23,313 bases of DNA from a virus, in the IMG/VR virus record IMGVR_UViG_3300008050_000329, positions 1 to 23,313 of that record; one strand, written 5' to 3'. Each line of letters begins with the position of its first letter. The first letter of the stretch is position 1. A program made the position numbers and the translations under genes. The notes beneath the pieces were generated by a model. It worked only from the letters and a program-made list of their open reading frames with translations, made no database searches and was not told where the DNA came from. Below, piece after piece: positions 1-7,350 of the stretch.

Positions 1-71
1 GAGAAGAGAAAAAACACACGGGTTTTGGGCATAGGGGTGACTTGACCGATACACTTACAAGTGATTAAACC

Positions 72-105
72 AAACCAGTTCACCAAACCAGTTCAAACCA
101 GTTCA
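72..105 (+). repeat. Three direct repeats of AAACCAGTTCA ahead of small terminase gene
   Basis: Three exact copies of the 11-mer AAACCAGTTCA lie at 72-82, 85-95 and 95-105 (the last two share one base). They end at the AGGAG ribosome site of the small terminase gene. The repeats are seen directly. In many cos and pac phages the small terminase binds direct repeats close to its own gene, so a packaging or autoregulatory site is a reasonable inference but unproven. Confidence 0.6.
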
Positions 106-118
106 GGAGAAATTAAAA

Positions 119-601
119 ATGGGTAGACGAGGAACAAAGCCAACACCAACTGCACAACTTAAATTGCGTGGAAGTTGGCGTGGCGATATAAACAAAAACG
201 AACCAGAAGTTGAAGTTGGTATTCCCGAAATGCCTAACTTTGTGCAGGGTAATTCCAAGGCGTGTTGGGATGAACTCGCACCAATGCTTGCAGGCATCAA
301 GGTGCTTACTTTGCAAGACAAATTAGCCCTGTCATTGCTCTGTGAAACCTATGCAAACTGGCGTAGAAGCCAAGACCTTTTGGATAAACACGGTGATGTA
401 TTTGAAATCAAAGATGACAATGGCGATACAAAGTACCTTCAACAAACACCGTATGTTGCGATGGTTAGAAACTTTGGCTTGCAGTTTAAGAATATGCTGT
501 GCGAGTTTGGGCTAACCCCAAGTGCAAGGTCAAGGATTCAGACAGTGCCAGATTCAAGAACACAGAAAGCAGATGAACGGATGAATTATTTTAGTTCATG
601 A
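119..601 (+). CDS. terS: Terminase small subunit (P27 family)
   Basis: This 160-residue protein looks like a P27-family small terminase, the DNA-recognition subunit that brings the packaging motor to the phage genome. The N-terminus GRRGTKPTPTAQLKLRGSW is the typical P27 opening, followed by a helical core (CWDELAPMLAGIKVLTLQDK, then an aromatic and charged helix around residues 75-95) and the family end LTPSARSRIQ near residue 140. Length matches the family. The start is supported by CAGGAG about 9 bases upstream. It sits directly before the large subunit, overlapping it as ATGA. Family assignment is by motif memory, supported by the neighbouring large terminase. Confidence 0.9.
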   Translation: MGRRGTKPTPTAQLKLRGSWRGDINKNEPEVEVGIPEMPNFVQGNSKACWDELAPMLAGIKVLTLQDKLALSLLCETYANWRRSQDLLDKHGDVFEIKDDNGDTKYLQQTPYVAMVRNFGLQFKNMLCEFGLTPSARSRIQTVPDSRTQKADERMNYFSS

Positions 602-2226
602 GCAAACAAGATTCAAAACTAATTCTGCCAAAGTACAACCCGTATGACCAAGCGGGTGATTGCGTTTATGACACAGAGGTTGCAGAACGGGCGTGTAAGT
701 TTTTCAGTTTGTTTTGCAAACATGACAAAGGCATTTGGGCGGGTAAACCATTTGACCTTTTGCCATACCAAAGTTCTATTGTAAGTAACATCTTTGGTTG
801 GTTGCGACCAGATAGCACAAGGCGTTACCGCAGTGTGCTGTGTGAACTTCCACGAAAGACAGGCAAGAGCCATTTGTGTGCAGGTCTAGGATTGTATTGT
901 TTAACATCAGATAATGAACACGGTGCTGAAATTGTAACCACTGCATCAAGCCGTGACCAAGCAAGCATCGTGTTTGGAATCGCAAAGCGTTTTGTTTTGA
1001 ACGATGAGTTTCTTTCTAAGCGTTGCAAGATTTACAGGAACTCAATTGTGGTTGAAGAAACTGGTTCAGTTATGAAAGCGTTAAGTTCAGAATCAGGCAC
1101 AGCACACGGCTTGAACTGTAGCACTATTATCTGCGATGAACTTCACATTTGGACTAAGCCAGATGCAAGAGAGTTTCACGAAGCACTTGTAACTTCTCAG
1201 GGTGCAAGAAATAACCCACTCAATATATCCATTACAACAGCAGGAACTTCAGCACCATCTTTGTGGTTGGATATGCACAACTATGCCAAGCAAGTTCAAG
1301 AGAACACGATAGAAGCAATGGACTTCTTGCCTGCGTTGTGGGGTGCTGAAAAAGATGATGCGTGGGATGACCCAGAAGTTTGGAAGCGTGTGAACCCTGC
1401 ACTTGGTCACACTGTTCAGATGGAGTTTTATGAACAAGAGTGTGCAAAGGCAAAAGCACTTCCATCTTATCAACACAGTTTCAAACGGCTTTATCTGAAC
1501 CAACCCACTTCCCAAATGTCTAGGTGGATTGACATGGCAGATTATGAATCGTGTGAAGAACGCTATTCACTTGAAGAACTCAAAGGCAGAAAGTGTTTTG
1601 CAGGCGTTGACCTTTCATCAACAATGGACTTAACTGCACTTTGTTTGGTGTTCCCTAGAACTAAAGATGAAGGCGGTGGCTATGATGTTTTGCCTTTCTT
1701 CTTTGTACCAGAAGATAATATGCTGAAGCGACAGCGTGACGATAATGTGCCTTATGTATTGTGGGCTTCTGAAGAAGGTGGCAACGCAATCATTCCAACA
1801 AGCGGTGATGTAGTGGACTACGAAGCAATTCAGATAAAGATAAACGAACTTGCAGAACACTATAATATAGTGTCAGTGGTGTGTGACAGATGGAACGCCA
1901 CACAATTTGCAATAAGGTGTCAAGAGAATGGGCATGAAGTTGCATACATAGGTCAGGGCTACCGTAGCCAATCGCCCAGTTGCAAGGAGTTGGAAAGTAT
2001 GATTTGCAGTGGTCGTTTTCGTCATGGTAATCACCCTGTGTTGAGATGGAACTTTTCAGTAGTAGCGTGTGAACAAGATGCTTCAGGCAATTTGAAAATA
2101 AGTAAGAGGCGTTCAACGGAAAGAATAGATGGCGTAGCAGGCACATTGAATGCAATAGCAGTAGCAAACCTAACGGTTGAAGAAACAGATAGCGTGTATG
2201 AATCAAGAGATTTGGAGATTCTATAA
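598..2226 (+). CDS. terL: Terminase large subunit, HK97-like
   Basis: This is the packaging motor: an ATPase that pumps DNA into the prohead and a nuclease that cuts the concatemer. The 542-residue length is normal. Visible motifs are a deviant Walker A PRKTGKS (residues 85-91), Walker B IICDE (177-181), a coupling-type segment SITTAGT (about 211-217), and an RNase H-like nuclease half with acidic residues at GVDLS (D338), VVCDRW (D430) and RIDGVAG (D511). It overlaps the small subunit by four bases (ATGA) and runs directly into the portal gene, so it belongs to the head operon. The motif set makes the call firm. Confidence 0.96.
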   Translation: MSKQDSKLILPKYNPYDQAGDCVYDTEVAERACKFFSLFCKHDKGIWAGKPFDLLPYQSSIVSNIFGWLRPDSTRRYRSVLCELPRKTGKSHLCAGLGLYCLTSDNEHGAEIVTTASSRDQASIVFGIAKRFVLNDEFLSKRCKIYRNSIVVEETGSVMKALSSESGTAHGLNCSTIICDELHIWTKPDAREFHEALVTSQGARNNPLNISITTAGTSAPSLWLDMHNYAKQVQENTIEAMDFLPALWGAEKDDAWDDPEVWKRVNPALGHTVQMEFYEQECAKAKALPSYQHSFKRLYLNQPTSQMSRWIDMADYESCEERYSLEELKGRKCFAGVDLSSTMDLTALCLVFPRTKDEGGGYDVLPFFFVPEDNMLKRQRDDNVPYVLWASEEGGNAIIPTSGDVVDYEAIQIKINELAEHYNIVSVVCDRWNATQFAIRCQENGHEVAYIGQGYRSQSPSCKELESMICSGRFRHGNHPVLRWNFSVVACEQDASGNLKISKRRSTERIDGVAGTLNAIAVANLTVEETDSVYESRDLEIL

Positions 2227-3816
2227 ATGGGATTATTAACATGGTTCAGTGGTAAACAAGATAAAGAAACAAGAGGACAGTTAAAAGACCCATCTTGGTG
2301 GAAGTCAGTTTTTACGGGTGCAGAAAGTTATTCAGGCGAAACAGTAACACAAGACAGTGCATTACGCCAAGCAGTTGTTTGGGCGTGTGTGCAGGCGATA
2401 AGCCAAGATGTTGCATCGCTACCCATCAAGATTTATTCACGCATTTCCGAAAGCACCCGTGAACCTATTACTGACCACCCAGTTGCAAAGATGTTGCACA
2501 CTGCACCCAATGGTGAAATGTCACCATTCACTTTCAAAGAGGTAATGACTTCTCATGTTCTTTTGTATGGCAATGCTTTTGCCGAAATAGAAAGAAACCA
2601 ACAGGGGCAACCCATTGGTCTTTGGATTCTTTTGCCAGAGAATATGCAGGTAAGTGTTAGTGAAGGTGAAGTGATATACACTTATGGTGGTCGTGTTACA
2701 ATTGCAAGCGAAAATGTTTTTCACTTGAAGGGCATGGGGCATGATGGGATTCTTGGACTAAGCCCCATTGAATATGCAAAAAATGTAATTGGCGATATGC
2801 AAGCCATGCAAAAGAGTGGTGGAAGTTTCTTTGCAAACTCAAGTAGACCATCAGGTGTTCTTTCACACCCTGCAAAACTTTCAGAAGATGCTTCAAAAAG
2901 ATTGCGTGAAGGTTGGAATAAAATGTATTCTGGCAGTCAGAGCGTTGGCAAAACTGCGATACTTGAAGAAGGATTAAAGTTTAGTTCTATGACAATTCCC
3001 CATTCTGAAAGTCAGTGGCTAGAAGCAAGGCAGTTTGCGGTCATTGACATTTGCAGAATGTACAGAATGCCACCCCATGTTGTACAAGATTTATCACACG
3101 CCACTTACAGTAACATTGAAAGTCAACAGATTCAATATCTTTCACAAACGCTTATGCCTTGGTTGCGTAGGTGGGAACAAGAAGTAAACCGAAAGTTAAT
3201 TGGTGTTGATGACCGTTCTGTGTACGCAGAGTTCTTAGCAGAAGAAGCATTGCGTGGTAACACGCTTGATAGATATTCTGCTTATCGAACTGCAAGAGAA
3301 TCAGGTTGGCTTTCCATTAACGAAATCCGTGCTAGAGAAAACCTCAACAACATTGGTGAACAAGGTGACAAGTATATCCAACCACTTAACTTTGCTGATG
3401 TTGGTTATGAAGAAGTTGTTGAAGAAGAACGTACTGCACCTGCACCTGCTATGAACCAAGAGCAAGTCAACGATTGGTTGGTTGATTCTGTTAGAAGGGC
3501 AGTTGCAATTGTGCGTAATGCTTCAAACAGAAAAGCAGAGAAAGTTACAGAAGAAGAATGGAACGATTGGTTAATTCAAAGCGACAAGCAATTAAACCAA
3601 AAAGTTTCACAGATACTAGAACCCTGTTGCAGAAGTATAAATGTTAATGAAGAAGTTGTTTGCACGGAACTGTTAGACACATGGCTTGGTGCAATGAGAA
3701 AAACAGAAACCAGAGAACAACGAATTGAAACTTGCAACGCTTGGGCTAAGAGTTTTGTAAATTATGAAAGTGCTGAATTGCTAATTCAAAGGAGTAAACA
3801 AGATGAAAAAGAATAA
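2227..3816 (+). CDS. Portal protein, HK97 family
   Basis: This 529-residue protein is the portal, the dodecameric ring at the unique capsid vertex through which DNA enters and leaves and to which the tail connectors attach. Family hallmarks are ALRQAVVWACVQAISQDVAS (about residues 45-64), YGNAFAEIERNQQGQPIGLW (about 115-134), a helical stem/clip region, and DRYSAYRTARESGWLSINEI with RARENL (about 343-368). The last 120 or so residues are a charged helical extension beyond the usual core. The start codon follows the terminase stop directly and the end overlaps the protease by 14 bases, which is the standard HK97 order. Confidence 0.95.
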   Translation: MGLLTWFSGKQDKETRGQLKDPSWWKSVFTGAESYSGETVTQDSALRQAVVWACVQAISQDVASLPIKIYSRISESTREPITDHPVAKMLHTAPNGEMSPFTFKEVMTSHVLLYGNAFAEIERNQQGQPIGLWILLPENMQVSVSEGEVIYTYGGRVTIASENVFHLKGMGHDGILGLSPIEYAKNVIGDMQAMQKSGGSFFANSSRPSGVLSHPAKLSEDASKRLREGWNKMYSGSQSVGKTAILEEGLKFSSMTIPHSESQWLEARQFAVIDICRMYRMPPHVVQDLSHATYSNIESQQIQYLSQTLMPWLRRWEQEVNRKLIGVDDRSVYAEFLAEEALRGNTLDRYSAYRTARESGWLSINEIRARENLNNIGEQGDKYIQPLNFADVGYEEVVEEERTAPAPAMNQEQVNDWLVDSVRRAVAIVRNASNRKAEKVTEEEWNDWLIQSDKQLNQKVSQILEPCCRSINVNEEVVCTELLDTWLGAMRKTETREQRIETCNAWAKSFVNYESAELLIQRSKQDEKE

Positions 3817-4447
3817 CGAAGAACGAGTTAATGTAGAAGAAAAAGAAGTTCGGCTATGTAATGATTTGCACTTTGCTGAAACACGAAACGAAGATGGCGA
3901 AACAACGTCACCCAAGATTGTTGGTTATCCTGCTGTGTTTGATTCTCTTTCAAATGACTTAGGTGGCTTTGTTGAAAAGATAGAGCGTGGAGCATTTGCA
4001 GAATCACTTTCTAACGATGATGAAGTTCATGCTTTGTTTAACCACGATGATGACAAACTGCTTGGTAGGCGTGGAGCAGGTACATTGAAACTGTGGGAAG
4101 ATGACCACGGTTTAAGAATGGAACTTGACCCGCCCAATACAACGCTTGGTAATGATGTTGTTGAGTTGCTTAAAAGAAATGACTTGGTTTCAATGTCATT
4201 TGGTTTCTTTGATGTTGATGACACTTGGGAAGTTCGTGAGGGAAAGAACATTAGGACTATTAACCGTGCAAGGTTGTTCGATGTGTCTATTGTCGTTTCG
4301 CCCGCATATTCGTCTGCGAGTGTGCAACTAGCACAGCGTTCACTGGAACAGTTTCAAGCAGAAAAAGAAGTTGAGCAAACTAACTTTGATGCAGTTGGCG
4401 AACGCATAACGATGAACCTACGAATTAAGTTGGCAGAACAAGAATGA
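3803..4447 (+). CDS. Prohead maturation protease (HK97 U35 type)
   Basis: This 214-residue protein is the serine protease packaged in the procapsid that trims the capsid protein's N-terminal domain. The U35 pattern is clear: GYPAVFDSLSNDLGGFVEKI (residues 41-60), ERGAFAESL, the catalytic-His segment LFNHD (His81), and the catalytic-Ser segment LVSMSFGF (Ser130 or Ser132), followed by RLFDVSIVVSPAY. The start has AAAGGAG 7 bases upstream, inside the portal gene. In HK97-like phages the capsid gene normally follows directly. Here it is displaced by about 1.4 kb carrying two tiny ORFs and a minus-strand gene pair. Confidence 0.93.
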   Translation: MKKNNEERVNVEEKEVRLCNDLHFAETRNEDGETTSPKIVGYPAVFDSLSNDLGGFVEKIERGAFAESLSNDDEVHALFNHDDDKLLGRRGAGTLKLWEDDHGLRMELDPPNTTLGNDVVELLKRNDLVSMSFGFFDVDDTWEVREGKNIRTINRARLFDVSIVVSPAYSSASVQLAQRSLEQFQAEKEVEQTNFDAVGERITMNLRIKLAEQE

Positions 4448-4548
4448 GTTACAAAACGAAAATGCGATTGATGGAACTTGGAACTTTCTTTGTGATAACA
4501 ACAATATCTTCTGGCATTGTTTTTATTCTGTGTAAGGCAACCCACTAA
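4444..4548 (+). CDS. Tiny single-span membrane protein, coupled to the protease gene
   Basis: This 34-codon ORF starts at an ATGA overlap with the protease stop, the coupling used throughout this operon. After a basic start (MSYKTKMRLMEL) comes one hydrophobic segment, GTFFVITTISSGIVFILC, ending in KATH. That is the layout of a small inner-membrane protein, N-terminus probably cytoplasmic by the positive-inside rule. No family is recognised. A role in lysis, superinfection exclusion or capsid assembly at the membrane is possible but not supported beyond topology. The main doubt is its length: an ORF this short can arise by chance, though the exact overlap and the next coupled ORF argue against that. 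Confidence 0.5.
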   Translation: MSYKTKMRLMELGTFFVITTISSGIVFILCKATH

Positions 4549-4631
4549 TGCTCTACTGGTCAAGAATTATTGTGATATGCAGACCCGATATAACTGCTAT
4601 TGCAGTATTTTACATTTTGTTGGTCTGCTGA
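4548..4631 (+). CDS. Tiny hydrophobic peptide, coupled to the previous ORF
   Basis: This 27-codon ORF starts at a TAATG overlap with the preceding tiny ORF. It reads MLYWSRIIVICR, then PDITAIAVFYILLVC to the stop, so it would be a membrane peptide with one C-terminal span and a conspicuous basic residue in the N-terminal half. It has no Shine-Dalgarno of its own and would depend on re-initiation. Its last 35 bases overlap the end of the convergent minus-strand gene. No homologue is recognised. It is kept because the coupling geometry matches the operon; translation is uncertain. Confidence 0.35.
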   Translation: MLYWSRIIVICRPDITAIAVFYILLVC

Positions 4632-5325
4632 AATAACCAAAGTCAGCATCTTTGTCAGACCTTGATAAACGGCAGTCGAATTGCACCGTATCTTCTTTGC
4701 TTACTTCAGATGGGCAAGTTCCCCAAATACGAATGTTGTTTTCTAGTTCAACAATTATTTTATAAGCACCACCAAATTGTGAATCTTTCCAAGCGTAGTA
4801 AACAACTTTTCCTGTTACGGTTGTTCTGTTTGTGCAGTCAAGTTTTTTCCATAGAGCATCGAACTTTTCTTTCTTGTCTGCTTCTGCTTTTACTTCTGCA
4901 TCACGCATTGCTTTTTCTTCTGCAATTCGTTGCTGTGTTTGTTGTTCAATAAGTGCTTGTTCTGCTTCAAGTTTAGCAATTCGCTTTGCTTCTGCTTTTT
5001 CCTCACGGGCAATTCTCTTGATTTTTTGGTCTAATGTTTCGGTTCTAATTTTAAGAATCTGATTCACTAAACGCTTAATGCTTTTCTTGCGTACTTCTCT
5101 TGTTTTTGGGTTTCTACCTTGCTTTGTGCATCGGTAACATTCACCATGAAACTTGCTGTAAATACCTGTTCCACCACAACGCCTGCAACCCGAAACCCAA
5201 ACAGCATAAATTGAATCTTCTGGCAAATAAAGTTTCCACCCTGAACCAATTGTATTGTCAATTCGTTCTAGTTCTTCTGCTGTGAAATCTGATTTCTTTT
5301 CAATTGTTGTTGTTGTGTTTGTCAT
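4597..5325 (-). CDS. Zinc-finger / coiled-coil / OB-like accessory protein
   Basis: This 242-residue protein has three visible parts. Residues 47-66 hold a CxxC-GGTG knuckle and a second CYRC pair (C47, C50, C63, C66), like a DnaJ-type or ribbon zinc site. Residues about 75-162 are a Lys/Glu/Ala-rich coiled coil. Residues about 165-242 resemble the small beta domain of many phage and plasmid accessory proteins: TGKVVYYAWKDSQFGGAYKI, then GTCPSEV, then RSDKDADFGYFSRPTKCKIL. Such a domain could bind nucleic acid, but that is inference. The start is set by AACGAAAGG upstream. It is the second gene of a minus-strand pair between protease and capsid genes and meets the late operon tail to tail. 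Confidence 0.75.
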   Translation of the reverse strand: MTNTTTTIEKKSDFTAEELERIDNTIGSGWKLYLPEDSIYAVWVSGCRRCGGTGIYSKFHGECYRCTKQGRNPKTREVRKKSIKRLVNQILKIRTETLDQKIKRIAREEKAEAKRIAKLEAEQALIEQQTQQRIAEEKAMRDAEVKAEADKKEKFDALWKKLDCTNRTTVTGKVVYYAWKDSQFGGAYKIIVELENNIRIWGTCPSEVSKEDTVQFDCRLSRSDKDADFGYFSRPTKCKILQ

Positions 5326-5356
5326 TTCGTTATGCCTTTCGTTTTGGGGTTGTTAG

Positions 5357-5605
5357 TTATGCTCTAAGTGTGTTAATGTTTTGTGGTGCTTGATACTCTG
5401 ATGAAAAGAACCATGTGCCACTCATAAAGTTTTCACTGTTTTTTGATTGCTTGATTCTTGCTTTCTTTTCTTTTCCGTAAGCAATAAACCAAACTGTTTT
5501 TGCTGTTCTTCTTGTAACTTCTACTGTGTGAATGCAGTTGTAATCTGCAATGCTTCTTGAGTAGTAAACTTTACCTGTTTCAATTTTGTTTGTTGTTGTT
5601 GTCAT
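5357..5605 (-). CDS. Small conserved-type accessory protein (RTAKTV motif)
   Basis: This 82-residue protein reads TGKVYYSRSIADYNCIHTVE followed by VTRRTAKTVWF, a pattern I associate with small phage and plasmid accessory proteins of unknown function; it looks like one compact beta-rich domain. It is the first gene of the minus-strand island, with its promoter just upstream. Two in-frame starts exist. The one used here (MTTTTNK) has AAAAGGAAACGAA in front. An ATG at 5636-5638 would add 11 residues (MTNEQTTKGNE) but lies where transcription should begin, so it would be leaderless. No function can be assigned. Confidence 0.7.
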   Translation of the reverse strand: MTTTTNKIETGKVYYSRSIADYNCIHTVEVTRRTAKTVWFIAYGKEKKARIKQSKNSENFMSGTWFFSSEYQAPQNINTLRA

Positions 5606-5644
5606 TTCGTTTCCTTTTGTTGTTTGTTCGTTTGTCATGCTTTT

Positions 5645-5672
5645 ATTATATCGACCGATTCACGCACCGCAA
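5645..5672 (-). promoter_or_regulatory. Sigma70-type promoter of the minus-strand island
   Basis: Read on the minus strand this is TTGCGG (5667-5672), a 16-bp spacer and a perfect TATAAT (5645-5650). The spacer holds the box GAATCGGTCGAT (plus-strand 5650-5661), also found at the promoter of the right-hand operon. Predicted transcription starts at or next to the ATG at 5638. The -35 element is weak, so activation or operator control is plausible. Confidence 0.65.
5650..5661 (-). promoter_or_regulatory. Shared operator-like box GAATCGGTCGAT (copy 1)
   Basis: This exact 12-mer recurs at 21243-21254. Its core ATCG-GT-CGAT is an inverted repeat, as expected for a dimeric regulator site, and both copies sit immediately upstream of, or one base into, the -10 element. 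A repressor or activator binding here could switch both transcription units together. The regulator itself was not seen in the window. Confidence 0.55.
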
Positions 5673-5752
5673 GACCCTTATTCAATGAAAATGTAGTTTT
5701 TTTTCAATATAGCCCTTTATAGTGCTTTAAGCCCACATAAATCTTTACCCCA

Positions 5753-5780
5753 TTCTGCATTTTTCTTTGCATACTATAAT
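5753..5780 (+). promoter_or_regulatory. Candidate promoter for the capsid gene
   Basis: A perfect TATAAT lies at 5775-5780 with a weak TTCTGC at 5753-5758 (16-bp spacer). The capsid gene needs its own entry point because the minus-strand island separates it from the upstream head operon. The 5639-5862 gap holds no other gene; it contains this promoter, the divergent island promoter and the leader hairpins. Confidence 0.5.
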
Positions 5781-5785
5781 AATAC

Positions 5786-5815
5786 AGCCCGTTGGCTATT
5801 ACTTGCCGTTGCAAG
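5786..5815 (+). other. Two tandem small hairpins in the capsid mRNA leader
   Basis: AGCC-CGTT-GGCT (5786-5797) is followed four bases later by CTTGC-CGTT-GCAAG (5802-5815). Both have the same CGTT loop, and the first begins where transcription from TATAAT would start. Hairpins at the extreme 5' end of an mRNA are known to protect against 5'-dependent decay, which would suit the most heavily expressed phage gene. The stems are short, so this is a tentative reading. Confidence 0.45.
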
Positions 5816-5862
5816 AATCGTAGTAACAATTTCACAAAACAATCAGAGAGAAGGACATACTT

Positions 5863-7065
5863 ATGTCACAGTCAAAAGAAATGCGTGAGCAACGCTGTAA
5901 ACTAATTGCAGATGCTCGCAAAATTATGGATAGTGCTGAAGTTCTCGATGCTGAACAAAGGTCACAAGTTGATGCAATGCTCAACGACAGTGACACTTTG
6001 AAAAAAGACATCGACAGAATCGAAGCAATCGAAAAAGAAGAACGAGCATTAAAAGCATCAGCAGGAAAAACTGCTGAACTTGAAGTTGCAAAAACAAGCG
6101 AAACAGAAACACGGGCAACTGGCGTTAAGTCAAAAGAATATCGTGATGCTTTCTGGAAGTATATGCGTGAAGGTAAAACAGCATTGAACAATGCAGAACT
6201 TCGTGTAATGGTTGAAGGCACAGGAACAGCAGGTGGTTTCACTGCACCAATGTTTGATGATGGTCAAGCACAACTGCAAGATATGATTATTGAAAAAATG
6301 TCACCTGCTCATAACTTCCTTTCGTATGCAACGCAAATGACTATTGGTGGCGAGATAACCGTGCCAGTCGTTAATGCACAAGGAGATGCTACATGGACTG
6401 CTGAAAATGCAGACGCAACTTTAGCAGACACGACCTTTACACAATTGAAGTTCCAACCGCAGAAGGCAACTCGGATTTGTCAAGTTTCACGGGAACTTTT
6501 AAGTGATAGTTATGTAGATATGCAAAGTTTCTTGGCGGGTGTGTACGCAAAATCTTTCGATGTTTTGCTTAATTCGGCTTTTGTAAACGGTGATGGTTCT
6601 TCAAAACCAGAAGGCGTAACTGACGGAGCAGATACAGGAACAACCGCAAGTTCAGCCACTGCCGTAACTTGGTCAGAATTACAAACGCTCTTTTACAGTT
6701 TGAAAGAATCCTATCGTGCAAACGGTACATGGCTCTTTAATTCAACAACTGCTTCTGCGATTCGTAACCTTACAATTGGTGATGCGGGTTACATTTGGCA
6801 ACCAAGTGGTGCAGTAGGTCAACCAGATACTTTAATGGGCAGACCAGTTGCAATCAATGATGATTGTGAAGCAATGACATCAGGACTTAAACCAATTCTG
6901 TTTGGTGACCTAAGTTACTATTGGGTTACTTGGCGTGAATACATGGATTTCCAACGACTTGATGAACTCTATGCGTTGGCAGGAAATGTAGGACTAAAAG
7001 CAGAACTGCGAGTTGATGGCAAATTGACATCAAGCGAAGCAGTCAAATGTCTAGTTATGGGTTAA
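5863..7065 (+). CDS. Major capsid protein, HK97 fold
   Basis: This 400-residue protein forms the icosahedral shell. Residues 1 to about 90 are a charged coiled coil (MREQRCKLIADARKIMDSAE through DTLKKDIDRIEAIEKEER), the scaffold-like delta domain removed by the prohead protease. The mature part has typical HK97-fold segments: TAGGFTAPMFDDGQAQ (about 122-137), the E-loop region VPVVNAQGDATWTAENADAT (about 157-176), SRELLSDSYVDMQSFLAG, NGDGSSKPEGV, and the C-terminal YWVTWREYMDFQRLDELYA. The start has AGAAGGA upstream. The exact cleavage site cannot be read from sequence. Confidence 0.95.
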   Translation: MSQSKEMREQRCKLIADARKIMDSAEVLDAEQRSQVDAMLNDSDTLKKDIDRIEAIEKEERALKASAGKTAELEVAKTSETETRATGVKSKEYRDAFWKYMREGKTALNNAELRVMVEGTGTAGGFTAPMFDDGQAQLQDMIIEKMSPAHNFLSYATQMTIGGEITVPVVNAQGDATWTAENADATLADTTFTQLKFQPQKATRICQVSRELLSDSYVDMQSFLAGVYAKSFDVLLNSAFVNGDGSSKPEGVTDGADTGTTASSATAVTWSELQTLFYSLKESYRANGTWLFNSTTASAIRNLTIGDAGYIWQPSGAVGQPDTLMGRPVAINDDCEAMTSGLKPILFGDLSYYWVTWREYMDFQRLDELYALAGNVGLKAELRVDGKLTSSEAVKCLVMG

Positions 7066-7091
7066 TCCCAATTAGTTAAACGGCTACACAG

Positions 7092-7122
7092 GGGGCAGGT
7101 GAACCAAGCGTTTGCCTGCCCC
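7092..7122 (+). other. 13-bp hairpin after the capsid gene, without U-tract
   Basis: GGGGCAGGTGAAC (7092-7104) and GTTTGCCTGCCCC (7110-7122) form a 13-bp stem (two G-U pairs) around the loop CAAGC. No T-run follows and the next gene's AGGAG is only 9 bases downstream, so it is not a standard intrinsic terminator. It may stabilise the 3' end of capsid mRNA, mark RNA processing or attenuate downstream expression. Confidence 0.7.
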
Positions 7123-7146
7123 AACCGTAGCAGGAGAAATTGAATA

Positions 7147-7350
7147 ATGAAATACGAAGTATTGAAAGACGGCATGGGTAAAGATGGTCGCTCTTTTTCT
7201 GTTGGTGCAGTAGTTGAACTTGATAAAGATTATGCTGAACACCTAATTGTTAAAGGTGTAGTTCAACCCGTAAACTTTGAAAAGCCAAAGCCAAAAAAGA
7301 GCCGTGCAGTTTCAAAGCCAAGCGACCTAGAACAAGCAGTTGAAGAATGA
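7147..7350 (+). CDS. Small head-region protein of unknown function
   Basis: This 67-residue protein reads MKYEVLKDGMGKDGRSFSVG, then VVELDKDYAEHLIVKGVV, then a Lys/Pro-rich tail. It looks like a small SH3/KOW-like beta domain followed by a disordered basic-acidic end. Short proteins of this shape often sit between capsid and connector genes in siphoviruses; no function is established to my knowledge. CAGGAG upstream supports the start, and it overlaps the connector gene as ATGA. Confidence 0.7.
   Translation: MKYEVLKDGMGKDGRSFSVGAVVELDKDYAEHLIVKGVVQPVNFEKPKPKKSRAVSKPSDLEQAVEE

Noticed and set aside
41-70. TTGACC with a weak -10 and an 8/10 match to the shared operator box upstream of small terminase
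   Set aside because: The -10 candidates are poor at any normal spacing, and operator matches of 8-9/10 also occur inside coding sequence (18640-18649, 22446-22455), so this one is not distinguishable from background.
1790-2242. 150-codon minus-strand open frame
   Set aside because: Lies opposite the large terminase and is Leu/His-rich with no ribosome site; a shadow of the coding strand.
5690-5712. A/T-only hairpin followed by a T-run (terminator-like)
   Set aside because: The stem is four or five A-T pairs and no gene on that strand ends just before it.
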